The position numbers and the translations under genes were made by a program. This document shows positions 17,586 through 25,897 of a DNA stretch of 64,000 nt, piece by piece. The stretch spans positions 35,420 through 99,419 of the forward strand of contig JANQPG010000010.1 of NCBI GenBank assembly GCA_028289545.1, in the 5' to 3' direction. Every line of letters starts with the position of its first letter. The first letter of the stretch is position 1. The notes beneath the pieces are model-generated. The model was not told where the DNA came from. It searched no databases and worked only from the letters and a program-made list of their open reading frames with translations. The stretch comes from Woeseiaceae bacterium (GTDB lineage Bacteria > Pseudomonadota > Gammaproteobacteria > Steroidobacterales > Woeseiaceae).

Positions 17586-18281
17586 ATGATCGATTTCTAT
17601 TTCTGGCCAACGCCCAACGGACAAAAAGTGGCAATCATGCTCGAGGAGACCGGCCTCAAGTACAACACCGTGCCGGTGAACATCCTCAAAGGCGAGCAGT
17701 TTGCCGAGGATTTCCTCGCCATTAGCCCCAACAACAAAATACCGGCAATGGTCGACCACGCCGGGCCGGAGGGGCGGCAAGCCCTGTTCGAATCCGGCGC
17801 CATACTGATCTACCTCGCTCGGAAAGCATCGATGCTGTTGCCGACCGGCACCGCCGCACACTTCGAGGTCATGCAGTGGCTGATGTTCCAGATGGCCAGC
17901 GTCGGTCCGATGTTTGGGCAGTGCGGTCATTTCCTCGGCTACGCGCCCGAGAAGATCCCCTACGCGATCGACCGCTACCAGGGGGAGACCCTCAGGTTGT
18001 ACAAGGTGATGGATCGGCGCCTTGCGGATCGGGAGTACATGGCCGGGGAGTATTCGATCGCGGACATCGCCATCTACCCGTGGATACACGTGCGCTGGCT
18101 GCACGAGATCGACATTACCGGGTTTCCGCACGTCGAACGCTGGTACGAGCATCTGTCCGCCCGGCCCGCCGTACAGCGTGGCTGTGCGCTGCTCAAGGAA
18201 CACGAGGTCATCGGCAACCCGACCGACGAGACGCGAGAGGTGTTCTTCGGCAAGTCGCAGCGCGAGCAGGAGAGACGCTGA
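17586..18281 (+). CDS. Glutathione S-transferase, YghU/YfcG (Nu-class) like
   Basis: A 231-residue GST. The N-terminus FWPTPNGQKVAIMLEE with the TPNG active-site motif, followed by ISPNNKIPAMVDH and ESGAILIYLA, is characteristic of the Ure2p/YghU/YfcG group, which often acts as a disulfide-bond reductase or peroxidase using glutathione. The C-terminal domain contains YSIADIAIYPW. The ATG immediately follows the stop of the first GST gene, and its TGA overlaps the start of the reductase gene (TGATG). The pair may form successive glutathione-dependent steps. Confidence 0.88.
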   Translation: MIDFYFWPTPNGQKVAIMLEETGLKYNTVPVNILKGEQFAEDFLAISPNNKIPAMVDHAGPEGRQALFESGAILIYLARKASMLLPTGTAAHFEVMQWLMFQMASVGPMFGQCGHFLGYAPEKIPYAIDRYQGETLRLYKVMDRRLADREYMAGEYSIADIAIYPWIHVRWLHEIDITGFPHVERWYEHLSARPAVQRGCALLKEHEVIGNPTDETREVFFGKSQREQERR

Positions 18282-19276
18282 TGCCCAAGCGGGAGCAAGT
18301 GATTCTTGAGAGACGCTGCGAGGGGCGGCCGAGCGCGGACGACTTTCGCTATGAGACCGCGCCGATGCCGTCTGCCGGTGATGGACAGGTGCTCATCGAA
18401 GTGCTCTATCTGTCCCTGGATCCTTATCTGCGCGGCAAGATCTCGGGGCGTCACATGTCCGGCGGGGTTGCCCCGGGTTCGGTGATGGCGGGAGAAACGG
18501 TCGGCCGCGTTCTCGAGTCGCGGTCCCCTGATTTTGCCGTAGACGATCTCGTGCACTCGTTTTCGGGCTGGTGCAGCCATGCAGCGGTGGCGGCGGCGGA
18601 AGTGCGGCGGGTTCGAAGCTACGACCTGCCCGTCTCGCTGGCGCTGGGTGCGCTGGGCATGCCGGGGCTCACCGCTTACGCAGGTATCGAGCGTCTGGCC
18701 GACGTTCGCGAGAACAATACTTTTCTGGTGTCTGCCGCGTCCGGGCCCGTGGGGTCGGTGGCGGCACAGCTTGCGCGGCTGAAGGGTGCGCGCACCGTGG
18801 GCATTGTCGGCTCCCGACAAAAAGCGGACTGGATCACGGGTCCGGCGCGGTTCGACGCCGCAATCAACTACCGGGAAGAAGACTTGCAGGAAGGCATCAA
18901 ACGAACCTGCCCTGAAGGCGTCGACATCTATTTCGACGCCGTGGGCGGCGAGGTGCTCGATCTTGCCTGCGAGCAGCTCGCACTCGACGCGCGGGTCGTC
19001 CTCTATGGCGTACTGGCTCAATACAATGCCGAAAGTCGACTACCGGGACCTCCGCCGGGACTGATTATTCGCGCCCGGGCGCACATGCATGGCCTCGTCG
19101 TTTACGATCACGAAGACCTGCGGCCCGAGATGGAGGAGCGCTGCAGTGCATGGATCAAAAGCGGCGCGATCGCTTACAACGAAGACGTGACGGAAGGTCT
19201 GCAGCATGCCGGTGCGGCATTTGCCCGGCTCATGGCCGGTGAGAACTTCGGCAAGACGCTCGTTCGCATTGCCTGA
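18281..19276 (+). CDS. CurA/PTGR1-like NADPH-dependent alkenal/enone reductase
   Basis: A 331-residue zinc-independent medium-chain reductase. LSLDPYLRGKI near the N-terminus, MPGLTAYAG, the nucleotide motif VSAASGPVGSVAAQLARLKG and YFDAVGGEVLDLA are typical of the leukotriene B4 dehydrogenase/CurA (YncB) group, which reduces the C=C bond of alpha,beta-unsaturated ketones or aldehydes. It is the last gene of the seven-gene rightward operon. I see no terminator hairpin between its stop and site B, so read-through into the next gene is possible. Confidence 0.9.
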   Translation: MPKREQVILERRCEGRPSADDFRYETAPMPSAGDGQVLIEVLYLSLDPYLRGKISGRHMSGGVAPGSVMAGETVGRVLESRSPDFAVDDLVHSFSGWCSHAAVAAAEVRRVRSYDLPVSLALGALGMPGLTAYAGIERLADVRENNTFLVSAASGPVGSVAAQLARLKGARTVGIVGSRQKADWITGPARFDAAINYREEDLQEGIKRTCPEGVDIYFDAVGGEVLDLACEQLALDARVVLYGVLAQYNAESRLPGPPPGLIIRARAHMHGLVVYDHEDLRPEMEERCSAWIKSGAIAYNEDVTEGLQHAGAAFARLMAGENFGKTLVRIA

Positions 19277-19317
19277 CCCGTATTGATACACTTCTTTGCG
19301 GATAAAGGTACAGTTTG

Positions 19318-19331
19318 TTCCTATATAAGAA
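19318..19331. promoter_or_regulatory. Operator-like palindrome, site B
   Basis: TTCCTATATAAGAA, flanked to give GTTCCTATATAAGAAC, lies 65 bases upstream of the secreted tandem hydrolase. Over 14 bases it is identical to the reverse complement of site A. It is inferred to be an operator of the island regulator; the core could also be a -10 element. Confidence 0.6.
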
Positions 19332-19395
19332 CTCTGCTCAATAAGATCTTACGATCGCCGACGTCGAGGCGTTGCGATTTACCGAGGTTGTCCAG

Positions 19396-21210
19396 ATGTC
19401 CCTACACCGAATTGCCTGTCCTGTCCTGGCCGTCGCCCTGAGTCTGCTCGCGGCGTTCAGTGCGCGAGCTCAGGATGACGCGCTCGATATCGAGTTCCTG
19501 ACCCTGACGACCGAAGGCGGGCGAGAGATTGCCGCGTTTGTCATGCATCCGAAAGCGGGGATGAATCCCGCCTCTCCGGGCCTGGTTTTTCATCACGGCG
19601 GGCCGGGTGGGCACGGCGCACGTCTGATCGGCGCGTCGCGCTACGCGGCCGAAGCGCTCGCGAAGCGCGGCTACACGACGATTACGATCGTGTCGCGACA
19701 CTCCAACAGCTACCTCGACGAACCGCTGGAAAACGCAGCGCTCGACGTGGAGGCGGCCGTTCAGGTTCTGCTTCGCAAAGGAATAGACGACATCGTACTG
19801 GTGGGCAACAGTTTCGGCAGCGTCAGGGTTGCCATGTTCATGCGCGATCGTCCCAGTCCGAAGGTGCGCGCGATGGTCCACGTTGCGCCGACTTACGATC
19901 TGAACGCGTTCATGAAAGAAATGTCCGACATGGCCCCGGACTATGCCAGTCACCTGGAGGCCTTGCGGCGGGCCGTCAAGGATCGCCAGGGGCGCCTGCC
20001 GTCACCCGCGGCCGACAATCCGTCGCGGCTCGAGACGCCGCCGCTGTTCCAGACCGGCTACGGCCGTACACAGACGGCGGCAACGCTGCTCAACTGGTGG
20101 GGGCCCGATGCGGACAATCACCTGTCCGACATCATTGCGCATTTCGAAATGCCGCAACTCCTGCTCGGCGGGACGGCGGATCGCGTCACGCAGCCCGAGC
20201 GGCTCGAGTTCCTGAAGGCCAGCGCGCAGAAGAGCAGCCGCGTCGACGTGATCATGTACGAAAACGGCGATCACTATTTCACCGGCTATCAGGACAAGGT
20301 GGCCAACGATATTGCCGGCTGGCTCGAGTCGCTCGATCTGGCTCCGCGGCCGCACGCTGTTGCCCGCTTCATCGACAACGAACAAATTGTCGAGTGGAAC
20401 GGCACGCCGTTTTCGATACGCAGCCCCGGCCTGATCTACGAACCCGCCGATTCCGGCGACGCGCATCGCGAGCGGCCGGCCCTGCTGCTGCTGCCGGACT
20501 GGCAGGGCTACCTGCTGCAATCCTCGATGGACGACATGGCGAGGGCGCTCGCGGCCACCGGGCACGCCGTGGTTGTTCCGCAGCTGCAGTCGGACGGTTT
20601 CCGCGGCAGCCTCGGTACGACGTTCGAGCGCATGCGACAGGACCTTGCGGCCTGGCTTGCGGCGGCCGGGAACGCGGGCTACGAACGCGTCATTGGCGTG
20701 GGTCTCGGCACCAGCGGGTTATGGCTGGCGGATAACGATCAGGAAGCGCCGGACAGCGCGTTCGCGGGTTTTATGCTGGTCAATCCACCCGTCTCGCTGG
20801 CCGCTACCGCAAAGCAGGGGCTGGGCGAAGAACAGCTCAGTGCGCTGGTCGACAAGGCCAACGCTCTCATCGATGCTGGCGAGGCGCGGCAGCAGGTTAT
20901 CCACGCGGCTTACCAGTCGCCCTACGTCGAAGGTCCAGCCGGCTTGAACCGCATTGTTCAATACCCACCGACCTTCCTCGAGTACTACGGTCCCGACGCC
21001 AGGATGGATCTCGCCCGGTACGCCCGGCGGAGCGTTCGCCCCGTGCTGATACTCGCCTCGGCCAACCAATACTATGACACCGGCGATGCGCTACGGAGGG
21101 CCTTGCGCAGGGCGCCGGACACTACCGAGCTACAGTGGAGTTCTCAGGCGATCACGCCTTCACGGGTTGCCGCCGCATTCGAAGAATGGCGCGAAACGCT
21201 GGCTGAGTAG
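19396..21210 (+). CDS. Secreted tandem alpha/beta-hydrolase; second domain degenerate
   Basis: 604 residues. The ATG at 19396 has GAGG 8 bases upstream and yields a clear signal peptide ending at FSARAQ. The first hydrolase domain has an oxyanion stretch HHGGPGGHG, an elbow GNSFG with Ser139, an acid in GGTADRV (Asp262) and a His in NGDHYF (His293), a complete triad. A second hydrolase-like domain begins near residue 345; its elbow reads GVGLG with Gly436 at the nucleophile position and no obvious catalytic His, so it is probably structural. It likely acts in the periplasm or outside, releasing an acid or alcohol from an ester. It converges with the tandem hydrolase gene on the other strand, leaving only 14 bases between stops. 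Confidence 0.82.
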   Translation: MSLHRIACPVLAVALSLLAAFSARAQDDALDIEFLTLTTEGGREIAAFVMHPKAGMNPASPGLVFHHGGPGGHGARLIGASRYAAEALAKRGYTTITIVSRHSNSYLDEPLENAALDVEAAVQVLLRKGIDDIVLVGNSFGSVRVAMFMRDRPSPKVRAMVHVAPTYDLNAFMKEMSDMAPDYASHLEALRRAVKDRQGRLPSPAADNPSRLETPPLFQTGYGRTQTAATLLNWWGPDADNHLSDIIAHFEMPQLLLGGTADRVTQPERLEFLKASAQKSSRVDVIMYENGDHYFTGYQDKVANDIAGWLESLDLAPRPHAVARFIDNEQIVEWNGTPFSIRSPGLIYEPADSGDAHRERPALLLLPDWQGYLLQSSMDDMARALAATGHAVVVPQLQSDGFRGSLGTTFERMRQDLAAWLAAAGNAGYERVIGVGLGTSGLWLADNDQEAPDSAFAGFMLVNPPVSLAATAKQGLGEEQLSALVDKANALIDAGEARQQVIHAAYQSPYVEGPAGLNRIVQYPPTFLEYYGPDARMDLARYARRSVRPVLILASANQYYDTGDALRRALRRAPDTTELQWSSQAITPSRVAAAFEEWRETLAE

Positions 21211-21224
21211 ACCGGTCGACCACG

Positions 21225-22925
21225 CTATTCAGAGAGCAACTCGCTGATCGCCTTCGCCCAGTCTTCCACGGCTTGTGGCAATACACGGTAGTTCTTACGC
21301 AGCGATTCCGGCAGCCGTGTCGAAAGCGGCTGTTCGCCGCATTGCCAGTCTGGCACGAGGCTGACCGATCGGCGGGGTTCCGCCAAGGGCAAGCGATAGG
21401 TTGCGCGGTGCAGATCGACATACGCACTGCCCGATCTCAACAGGTCGATCGCCCGCTGCTGCAGCCGCTCCGGGTCCAGTGGATTGGCGCGCCTGAGTGT
21501 CGTCGACTTGCTGCGGTCCCACCACGTCCTGAAAAGATCGCAGTGTTTGGCGATCGCGAATGCGCGCAGAAGATGTGAGCCGCTGAAATCCGGCGCAAGC
21601 GACAAAGCGTTGTCGGCGACCGCTTCCAGTTGTCGTTCGTCGGTGACGAGCGGAGCGGTAGCCAGATATACGGCTCGATTCACGAGGCCGCCGTGGCGGG
21701 AGGCGAGGGCTGTTGCGAGCAAGAAGCCGGCGCCCGAACCGATGACATCCGCGTCGACGATACCGAGTTGTCCGAGCGTTTCCGCAATCGCGTCGACGCA
21801 CCGTGGTACCAGGCTGTCGATATCGCCGACGGGTATTGGCGTCTCGCCGTGCCCCGGCAGGTCGATTGCAACGACCGGGTGCGCCTCCGCGAGTCGTGCA
21901 GAAACGACATCGAAGCTTCGGCTCGAGCTTCCCCAATCGTGCAGTAGCACGATGGGCTTCGCGTCGGGTGCTCCTGCGGACGCACGCACGTGCAGCAAAC
22001 CCGCCGAGGTACTGACGTACAGAGGTTGGTAACCCCGGGGCAGCACCGACGAGGCGTCATGGTCGGGTATTGCTGACGTTTTGTCGAAATCGTTTTTCAG
22101 AAGGAACTGCAGCTGCTTCCGATAGCGGCCGCTGGCGGCATTCGAATAGACGGGCCGGTAGTTGTCGGGAAGCCCGCGCTCGACCAGCATCATTACGCGT
22201 TCGAAACCGCTGGCCGACTCCCATATGTTCAGCGTGGCTGGCGCCTTCAGTCGATCGACGTTCGCGGCGTCCTCCCATGCGATGGCTGCCGTGTACAGTT
22301 GCTTGTAGTTATTGCCGGCCGCCAGCAGCTGCAAGACCATGTCGTGCAGCACCTCGGGACGCGGAAAATCCCGAATCTGGCGACGCGACGCTTCCGCTTT
22401 TTGCCAAGGTGAGAACAGGTAAAGTCCGCTGATCTTTTCCCAGGCTGCCAGCAAGTGTGAGCCGTCCCGCCGCGGCGAGATATCCGGAAAATAGCCGTCG
22501 AGAATGTCGTCGGTATCGTGATGGCTGAACGTGTCCAACATGCACAGTGCCGCTCCGTTGGGATACCGGCAGCCGAACGCATGCGCAATCGCGGCGCCCG
22601 TGGATGCGCCGTAAACTACGGGCCGGTCGAAACCCAGTGCATCTATCGTGTGCATCAGCGCATCGGCATGTGCGGCAATGTCGTCCTGGCCTGCCGACAG
22701 CGGCTGCGACAAACCGAAGCCGGGGTTGTCGAGCGCAAAGCACGTGAAGTGATCTCCGAACACGTGCATGGCGCCGCGTAGTGATTTCGACGATAGCGGC
22801 GATGCATGCATCATGATCATCGGCGGTCCCGAACCTGTACGCCGATAGTGAACCCGGCGGCCGTCCGCTATGACAAACCCGCAGTGCTCGGCCTGAGAGT
22901 CGTCGAGTGCCGGCGCCGTCACCAT
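21225..22925 (-). CDS. Tandem alpha/beta-hydrolase; second-domain nucleophile lost
   Basis: 566 residues, a paralogue of the protein at 13689-15320: HASPLSSKS matches HASPVSSRV, and the cap motif RDGSH recurs as SGSH in the second half. The domain 1 elbow is GASTG (Ser108), canonical. The domain 2 elbow is GSGAG with Gly398 in place of Ser. Catalysis should therefore sit in domain 1, opposite to the paralogue. No signal peptide is seen, so it is cytoplasmic. The ATG at 22925 lies one base after the flavoprotein stop. It is the last gene of the long leftward series. Confidence 0.8.
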   Translation of the reverse strand: MVTAPALDDSQAEHCGFVIADGRRVHYRRTGSGPPMIMMHASPLSSKSLRGAMHVFGDHFTCFALDNPGFGLSQPLSAGQDDIAAHADALMHTIDALGFDRPVVYGASTGAAIAHAFGCRYPNGAALCMLDTFSHHDTDDILDGYFPDISPRRDGSHLLAAWEKISGLYLFSPWQKAEASRRQIRDFPRPEVLHDMVLQLLAAGNNYKQLYTAAIAWEDAANVDRLKAPATLNIWESASGFERVMMLVERGLPDNYRPVYSNAASGRYRKQLQFLLKNDFDKTSAIPDHDASSVLPRGYQPLYVSTSAGLLHVRASAGAPDAKPIVLLHDWGSSSRSFDVVSARLAEAHPVVAIDLPGHGETPIPVGDIDSLVPRCVDAIAETLGQLGIVDADVIGSGAGFLLATALASRHGGLVNRAVYLATAPLVTDERQLEAVADNALSLAPDFSGSHLLRAFAIAKHCDLFRTWWDRSKSTTLRRANPLDPERLQQRAIDLLRSGSAYVDLHRATYRLPLAEPRRSVSLVPDWQCGEQPLSTRLPESLRKNYRVLPQAVEDWAKAISELLSE

Positions 22926-22926
22926 A

Positions 22927-24372
22927 TTAATTGTCCCACTGCATGAACCGGCTGCCCAGCAGGCGGCCGAACGTCAGCGCGGGCGTTGCCATCATGCCGC
23001 CCGAGTTGCCCTGCCCCATGGTTTGCCAGGCGCCGAGTATCTCGCCGGCCGCAAACAGATTGGGGATGGGTTCGCCATCGTCGCCCAACACCTGGAGCGA
23101 GTCATTCACGACGAGACCGGCTGCGCTGAACACGCTGCAGCCCTGAAAGCGGATCGCGTAAAACGGCGGCCGCTCAATGGGCAGCGGGGAATGCAAGCGG
23201 CCAAACGGATCGGCTTGCTCGCGGCGCTGCGCCGCATTGAAGTTTTTAACCGTGGCCGTGAGACCCTGCGCGTCGATGCCGGCTTTGCGGGCCAGATCCT
23301 CAAGGCTGGCGGCGCTGGAAAAGGCATACAGTTCGGTGAACGGGTCTTCCGGCTGTTCATCGGCCCACCGGCCATACCATTTGCGAATTCGATCGGGTGC
23401 CTCGGTGTTGATGGCGTCGTCGAATACCATCCACGCGGCCATGCCCGGCTGCGCGAACAAGGCGCGCTCTCGCTCGTCGATGCTGTCACCGTCCTCGCGG
23501 ACGAATCGACGGCCGCTCGAATTGACGTAGATTTCCCAGGGCATGCGCCATTCGGGAATCGTATTGAGCCGGCAAACCAGCTCGCTGCTCGGGCCGTCGT
23601 CGACGAGCACGGCGTTGAACGCCGGCGTGTAGACTTCCGCGCCCCGCGCTTGTGCGCCCAGTGCACGGGCAGCGCTCAGGCCATGACCGGTGTTGGTCGG
23701 GCAGTAGGCCTTGAGGTAGGGCGGAAACCCGTGCAGGTCCTCGAAAAGCGCCGGGTTGGCGACGCAGCCGCCGCTGGTCAGCGCCACCTGCAATCCGCTG
23801 ACGGTGCACTTCGAGCCGTCCGGATCAACGACGTGAACGCCGACGACCTCGCCGAGCGAGTTCGTCTGCAGCGATTCGAGTACGGTCCCGAAAAGCAGAT
23901 CGATGGCGCCGCTCTCGACGTGCGGCTCGAGCAGTCGATCCAGCACTTCGACGACGGACAGCGCCTGATTCGTGCCCCAGTAGGTTCTTGCCGTACCGTA
24001 GGCCTCGTGGCTGTGGATGACCTGCGGTACCTCAGGCGCCATTTGAAAGCCGTTGTCATAGAGCCAGTCGACGGTGTCGCTCGCATTGTCGACCGCCAAA
24101 CGCACGATGTCGGGGTTTGCCTTACCTTTCGACAGCCGCATGACGTCGTCGAAGTGCGCATCCGAACTGTCCTCGATGCCCTTCTCGCGCTGCCGGCGCG
24201 TGCCTGCCGCGCTGAGCTCGCCGTTCGACCAGCGCAGCGTTCCGCCGATGGCGTCCGAAGCCTCGATCAGCGCAACGCGCGCACCGCGATCGGCCGCGGC
24301 GATTGCCGCGGGCAGGCCTGCGGCGCCCGCGCCGACAACAATAACGTCGTAGTGCGCCGACTCACTGGACAC
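22927..24372 (-). CDS. FAD-dependent oxidoreductase (fumarate reductase/KstD-like flavoprotein)
   Basis: 481 residues. The N-terminal FAD Rossmann motif is VVGAGAAGLPAAIAAA, with the acidic strand end LIEASD and GGTLRWS, and the C-terminal cofactor region reads LFAAGEILGAWQTMGQGNSGG. The fold is that of flavocytochrome c fumarate reductases, urocanate reductases and 3-ketosteroid dehydrogenases: transfer of hydride to or from a C=C bond next to a carbonyl. No heme motif is present. A GTG start at 24372 is chosen because GAGG lies 9 bases upstream and the length then equals the paralogue at 27680-29125; ATG 24387 is the alternative. It overlaps the end of the binding-protein gene. Confidence 0.85.
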   Translation of the reverse strand: MSSESAHYDVIVVGAGAAGLPAAIAAADRGARVALIEASDAIGGTLRWSNGELSAAGTRRQREKGIEDSSDAHFDDVMRLSKGKANPDIVRLAVDNASDTVDWLYDNGFQMAPEVPQVIHSHEAYGTARTYWGTNQALSVVEVLDRLLEPHVESGAIDLLFGTVLESLQTNSLGEVVGVHVVDPDGSKCTVSGLQVALTSGGCVANPALFEDLHGFPPYLKAYCPTNTGHGLSAARALGAQARGAEVYTPAFNAVLVDDGPSSELVCRLNTIPEWRMPWEIYVNSSGRRFVREDGDSIDERERALFAQPGMAAWMVFDDAINTEAPDRIRKWYGRWADEQPEDPFTELYAFSSAASLEDLARKAGIDAQGLTATVKNFNAAQRREQADPFGRLHSPLPIERPPFYAIRFQGCSVFSAAGLVVNDSLQVLGDDGEPIPNLFAAGEILGAWQTMGQGNSGGMMATPALTFGRLLGSRFMQWDN

Positions 24373-25897
24373 GCTCGATATCCTCATACTCGATAATGCC
24401 GAAGCCTGCTTTGAAGTCCTCGATGTGTGTGTTGTAGGCGTCGAAGCTGACGGCTTCGAACAGCAGCAAGGCCGGGGGACTGGCAACCAGCTCCGCCATT
24501 AAGGATTGTGTGAGTCGCTCGCGCGTCTCGCGGTCCGGTTCGGCGTAGATCTGCTCGACTAGCGGCATGATCGGCTCATCGCAGTGCCAGGCGATTCTTC
24601 TGAGACAGCTGTGGATCGACATGATGCTCATGGCGTCGAGCGCCGGAAGCATGTTGTAGTCGAGGAGGAAGGACCGCCCGCGCCAGTGTCCCGAACCGAT
24701 ACCCGTAATGAGCTGTGCAATCGTAATGATCTGCGGCTCAACGGTGACGCCGATTTTCTTCAGGTCGGAAAAGATCTGCTGATAGATCAGGCTGTCGTTG
24801 GTGCTGACGCCGGTGATGACTTCGATGACGAGTTCGAAACCGTCGGGGTATCCGGCCTCCGCCAGCAGTGCCGTGGCCGCTTCGGGGTCGTAAGGCAGCG
24901 CTTCGAGCGACGGGTTGTAGCCGAACGCGGCGGGGAGGGCCGGCTGGGACGGGACCGGCACGGCATCGTCGAGAAAAACTTCGATGATGGCGGCTCGGTC
25001 GACGGCCATGTTGAGCGCGCGGCGGACCCTCGGGTCCTGGAGCGGACCGTCTTCGACCGTAATGAACGTCAGTACAACCGCGTTCGGGGCGCGGTTCGGC
25101 TGTAGCGTATACCCCGACACCCCCAGCAGGTCGCGGTCTTCCGGAGACAGCGTCAGGGCAATATCGACGTCGCCGGAGGTGAGCGTCTGCAGGCGAACCG
25201 ACGGATCGCTGACACGCAGTATGTCCAGTCGATCCAGTCTTGCCGGACGCCAGGATCCCGCGTTGCGAACCAGTTTTATTCCGGCCTCGTCCCAGGACTC
25301 GACGGCGAACGGTCCGGTGCCCACCGGCGACATTGCGAACGCTTCCGGCCCGACTTCGTCCCAATAGTCCGGCGCGACAACCCGAAAAGCGGACAGCACC
25401 CTCGGCAGCAGCGGTACCGGACGATGCGTGGTGATTCTTACGCGGTATTCATCGAGTGCCTGTACCTCATTCAGTACACCCAACTCACGATGGATGACGT
25501 ACCGGTCCGCCGCGTCTGACTGAAGGAAGCGGGCTGCTCTCACGACTGCGGAGGCATTGAAGGGCTCGCCGTTGGAGAATCGCACGCCTTCGCGCAACTG
25601 GAATTCCCATGTCAGCGCGTCCAGCTGCCGCCAGGCCGTGGCGAGCGCGGGCTCGAAGCTGCCGTCAGACTGCAGGTTGGTGAAGCCGTCGAAGATAGCG
25701 GAATACAGCGTGATGGATGGCGTTGCATAACCCGTGTACGGGTTTCCCTTACCGCCCGGAAAGCTGGGCATTGCAAGGACCGCGCTGTTGCCCGTGGAAC
25801 TGTCCTGCGACGGCGCGCAGGCCCAGAGGAGCGGAAATACTATGCCGAGCAAAGCGGCCGCCCGCAGTTGGGGCAGGGCGTCCACAAGCCTGATCAT
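24362..25897 (-). CDS. ABC-type substrate-binding lipoprotein (family 5)
   Basis: 511 residues. The signal peptide has lipobox LWAC, so the protein is lipid-anchored; Ala follows the Cys, so outer-membrane sorting is possible. The mature part shows the peptide/nickel/opine binding fold: LREGVRFSNGEPFNASAVV, MSPVGTGPFAVESWD and DPRVRRALNMAVDRAAIIE. It begins in an ATGA overlap with the VOC gene. It is separated from its probable permease and ATPase genes by four unrelated genes, yet belongs to the same leftward series. Family 5 proteins bind peptides and also sugars or other small molecules, so the ligand is open. Confidence 0.88.
   Translation of the reverse strand: MIRLVDALPQLRAAALLGIVFPLLWACAPSQDSSTGNSAVLAMPSFPGGKGNPYTGYATPSITLYSAIFDGFTNLQSDGSFEPALATAWRQLDALTWEFQLREGVRFSNGEPFNASAVVRAARFLQSDAADRYVIHRELGVLNEVQALDEYRVRITTHRPVPLLPRVLSAFRVVAPDYWDEVGPEAFAMSPVGTGPFAVESWDEAGIKLVRNAGSWRPARLDRLDILRVSDPSVRLQTLTSGDVDIALTLSPEDRDLLGVSGYTLQPNRAPNAVVLTFITVEDGPLQDPRVRRALNMAVDRAAIIEVFLDDAVPVPSQPALPAAFGYNPSLEALPYDPEAATALLAEAGYPDGFELVIEVITGVSTNDSLIYQQIFSDLKKIGVTVEPQIITIAQLITGIGSGHWRGRSFLLDYNMLPALDAMSIMSIHSCLRRIAWHCDEPIMPLVEQIYAEPDRETRERLTQSLMAELVASPPALLLFEAVSFDAYNTHIEDFKAGFGIIEYEDIERVQ

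Noticed and set aside
23023..24396. Long open frame on the plus strand opposite the flavoprotein gene
   Set aside because: Its product is Arg/Val/Asp-rich without motifs, while the opposite strand encodes a complete FAD enzyme with all cofactor motifs.
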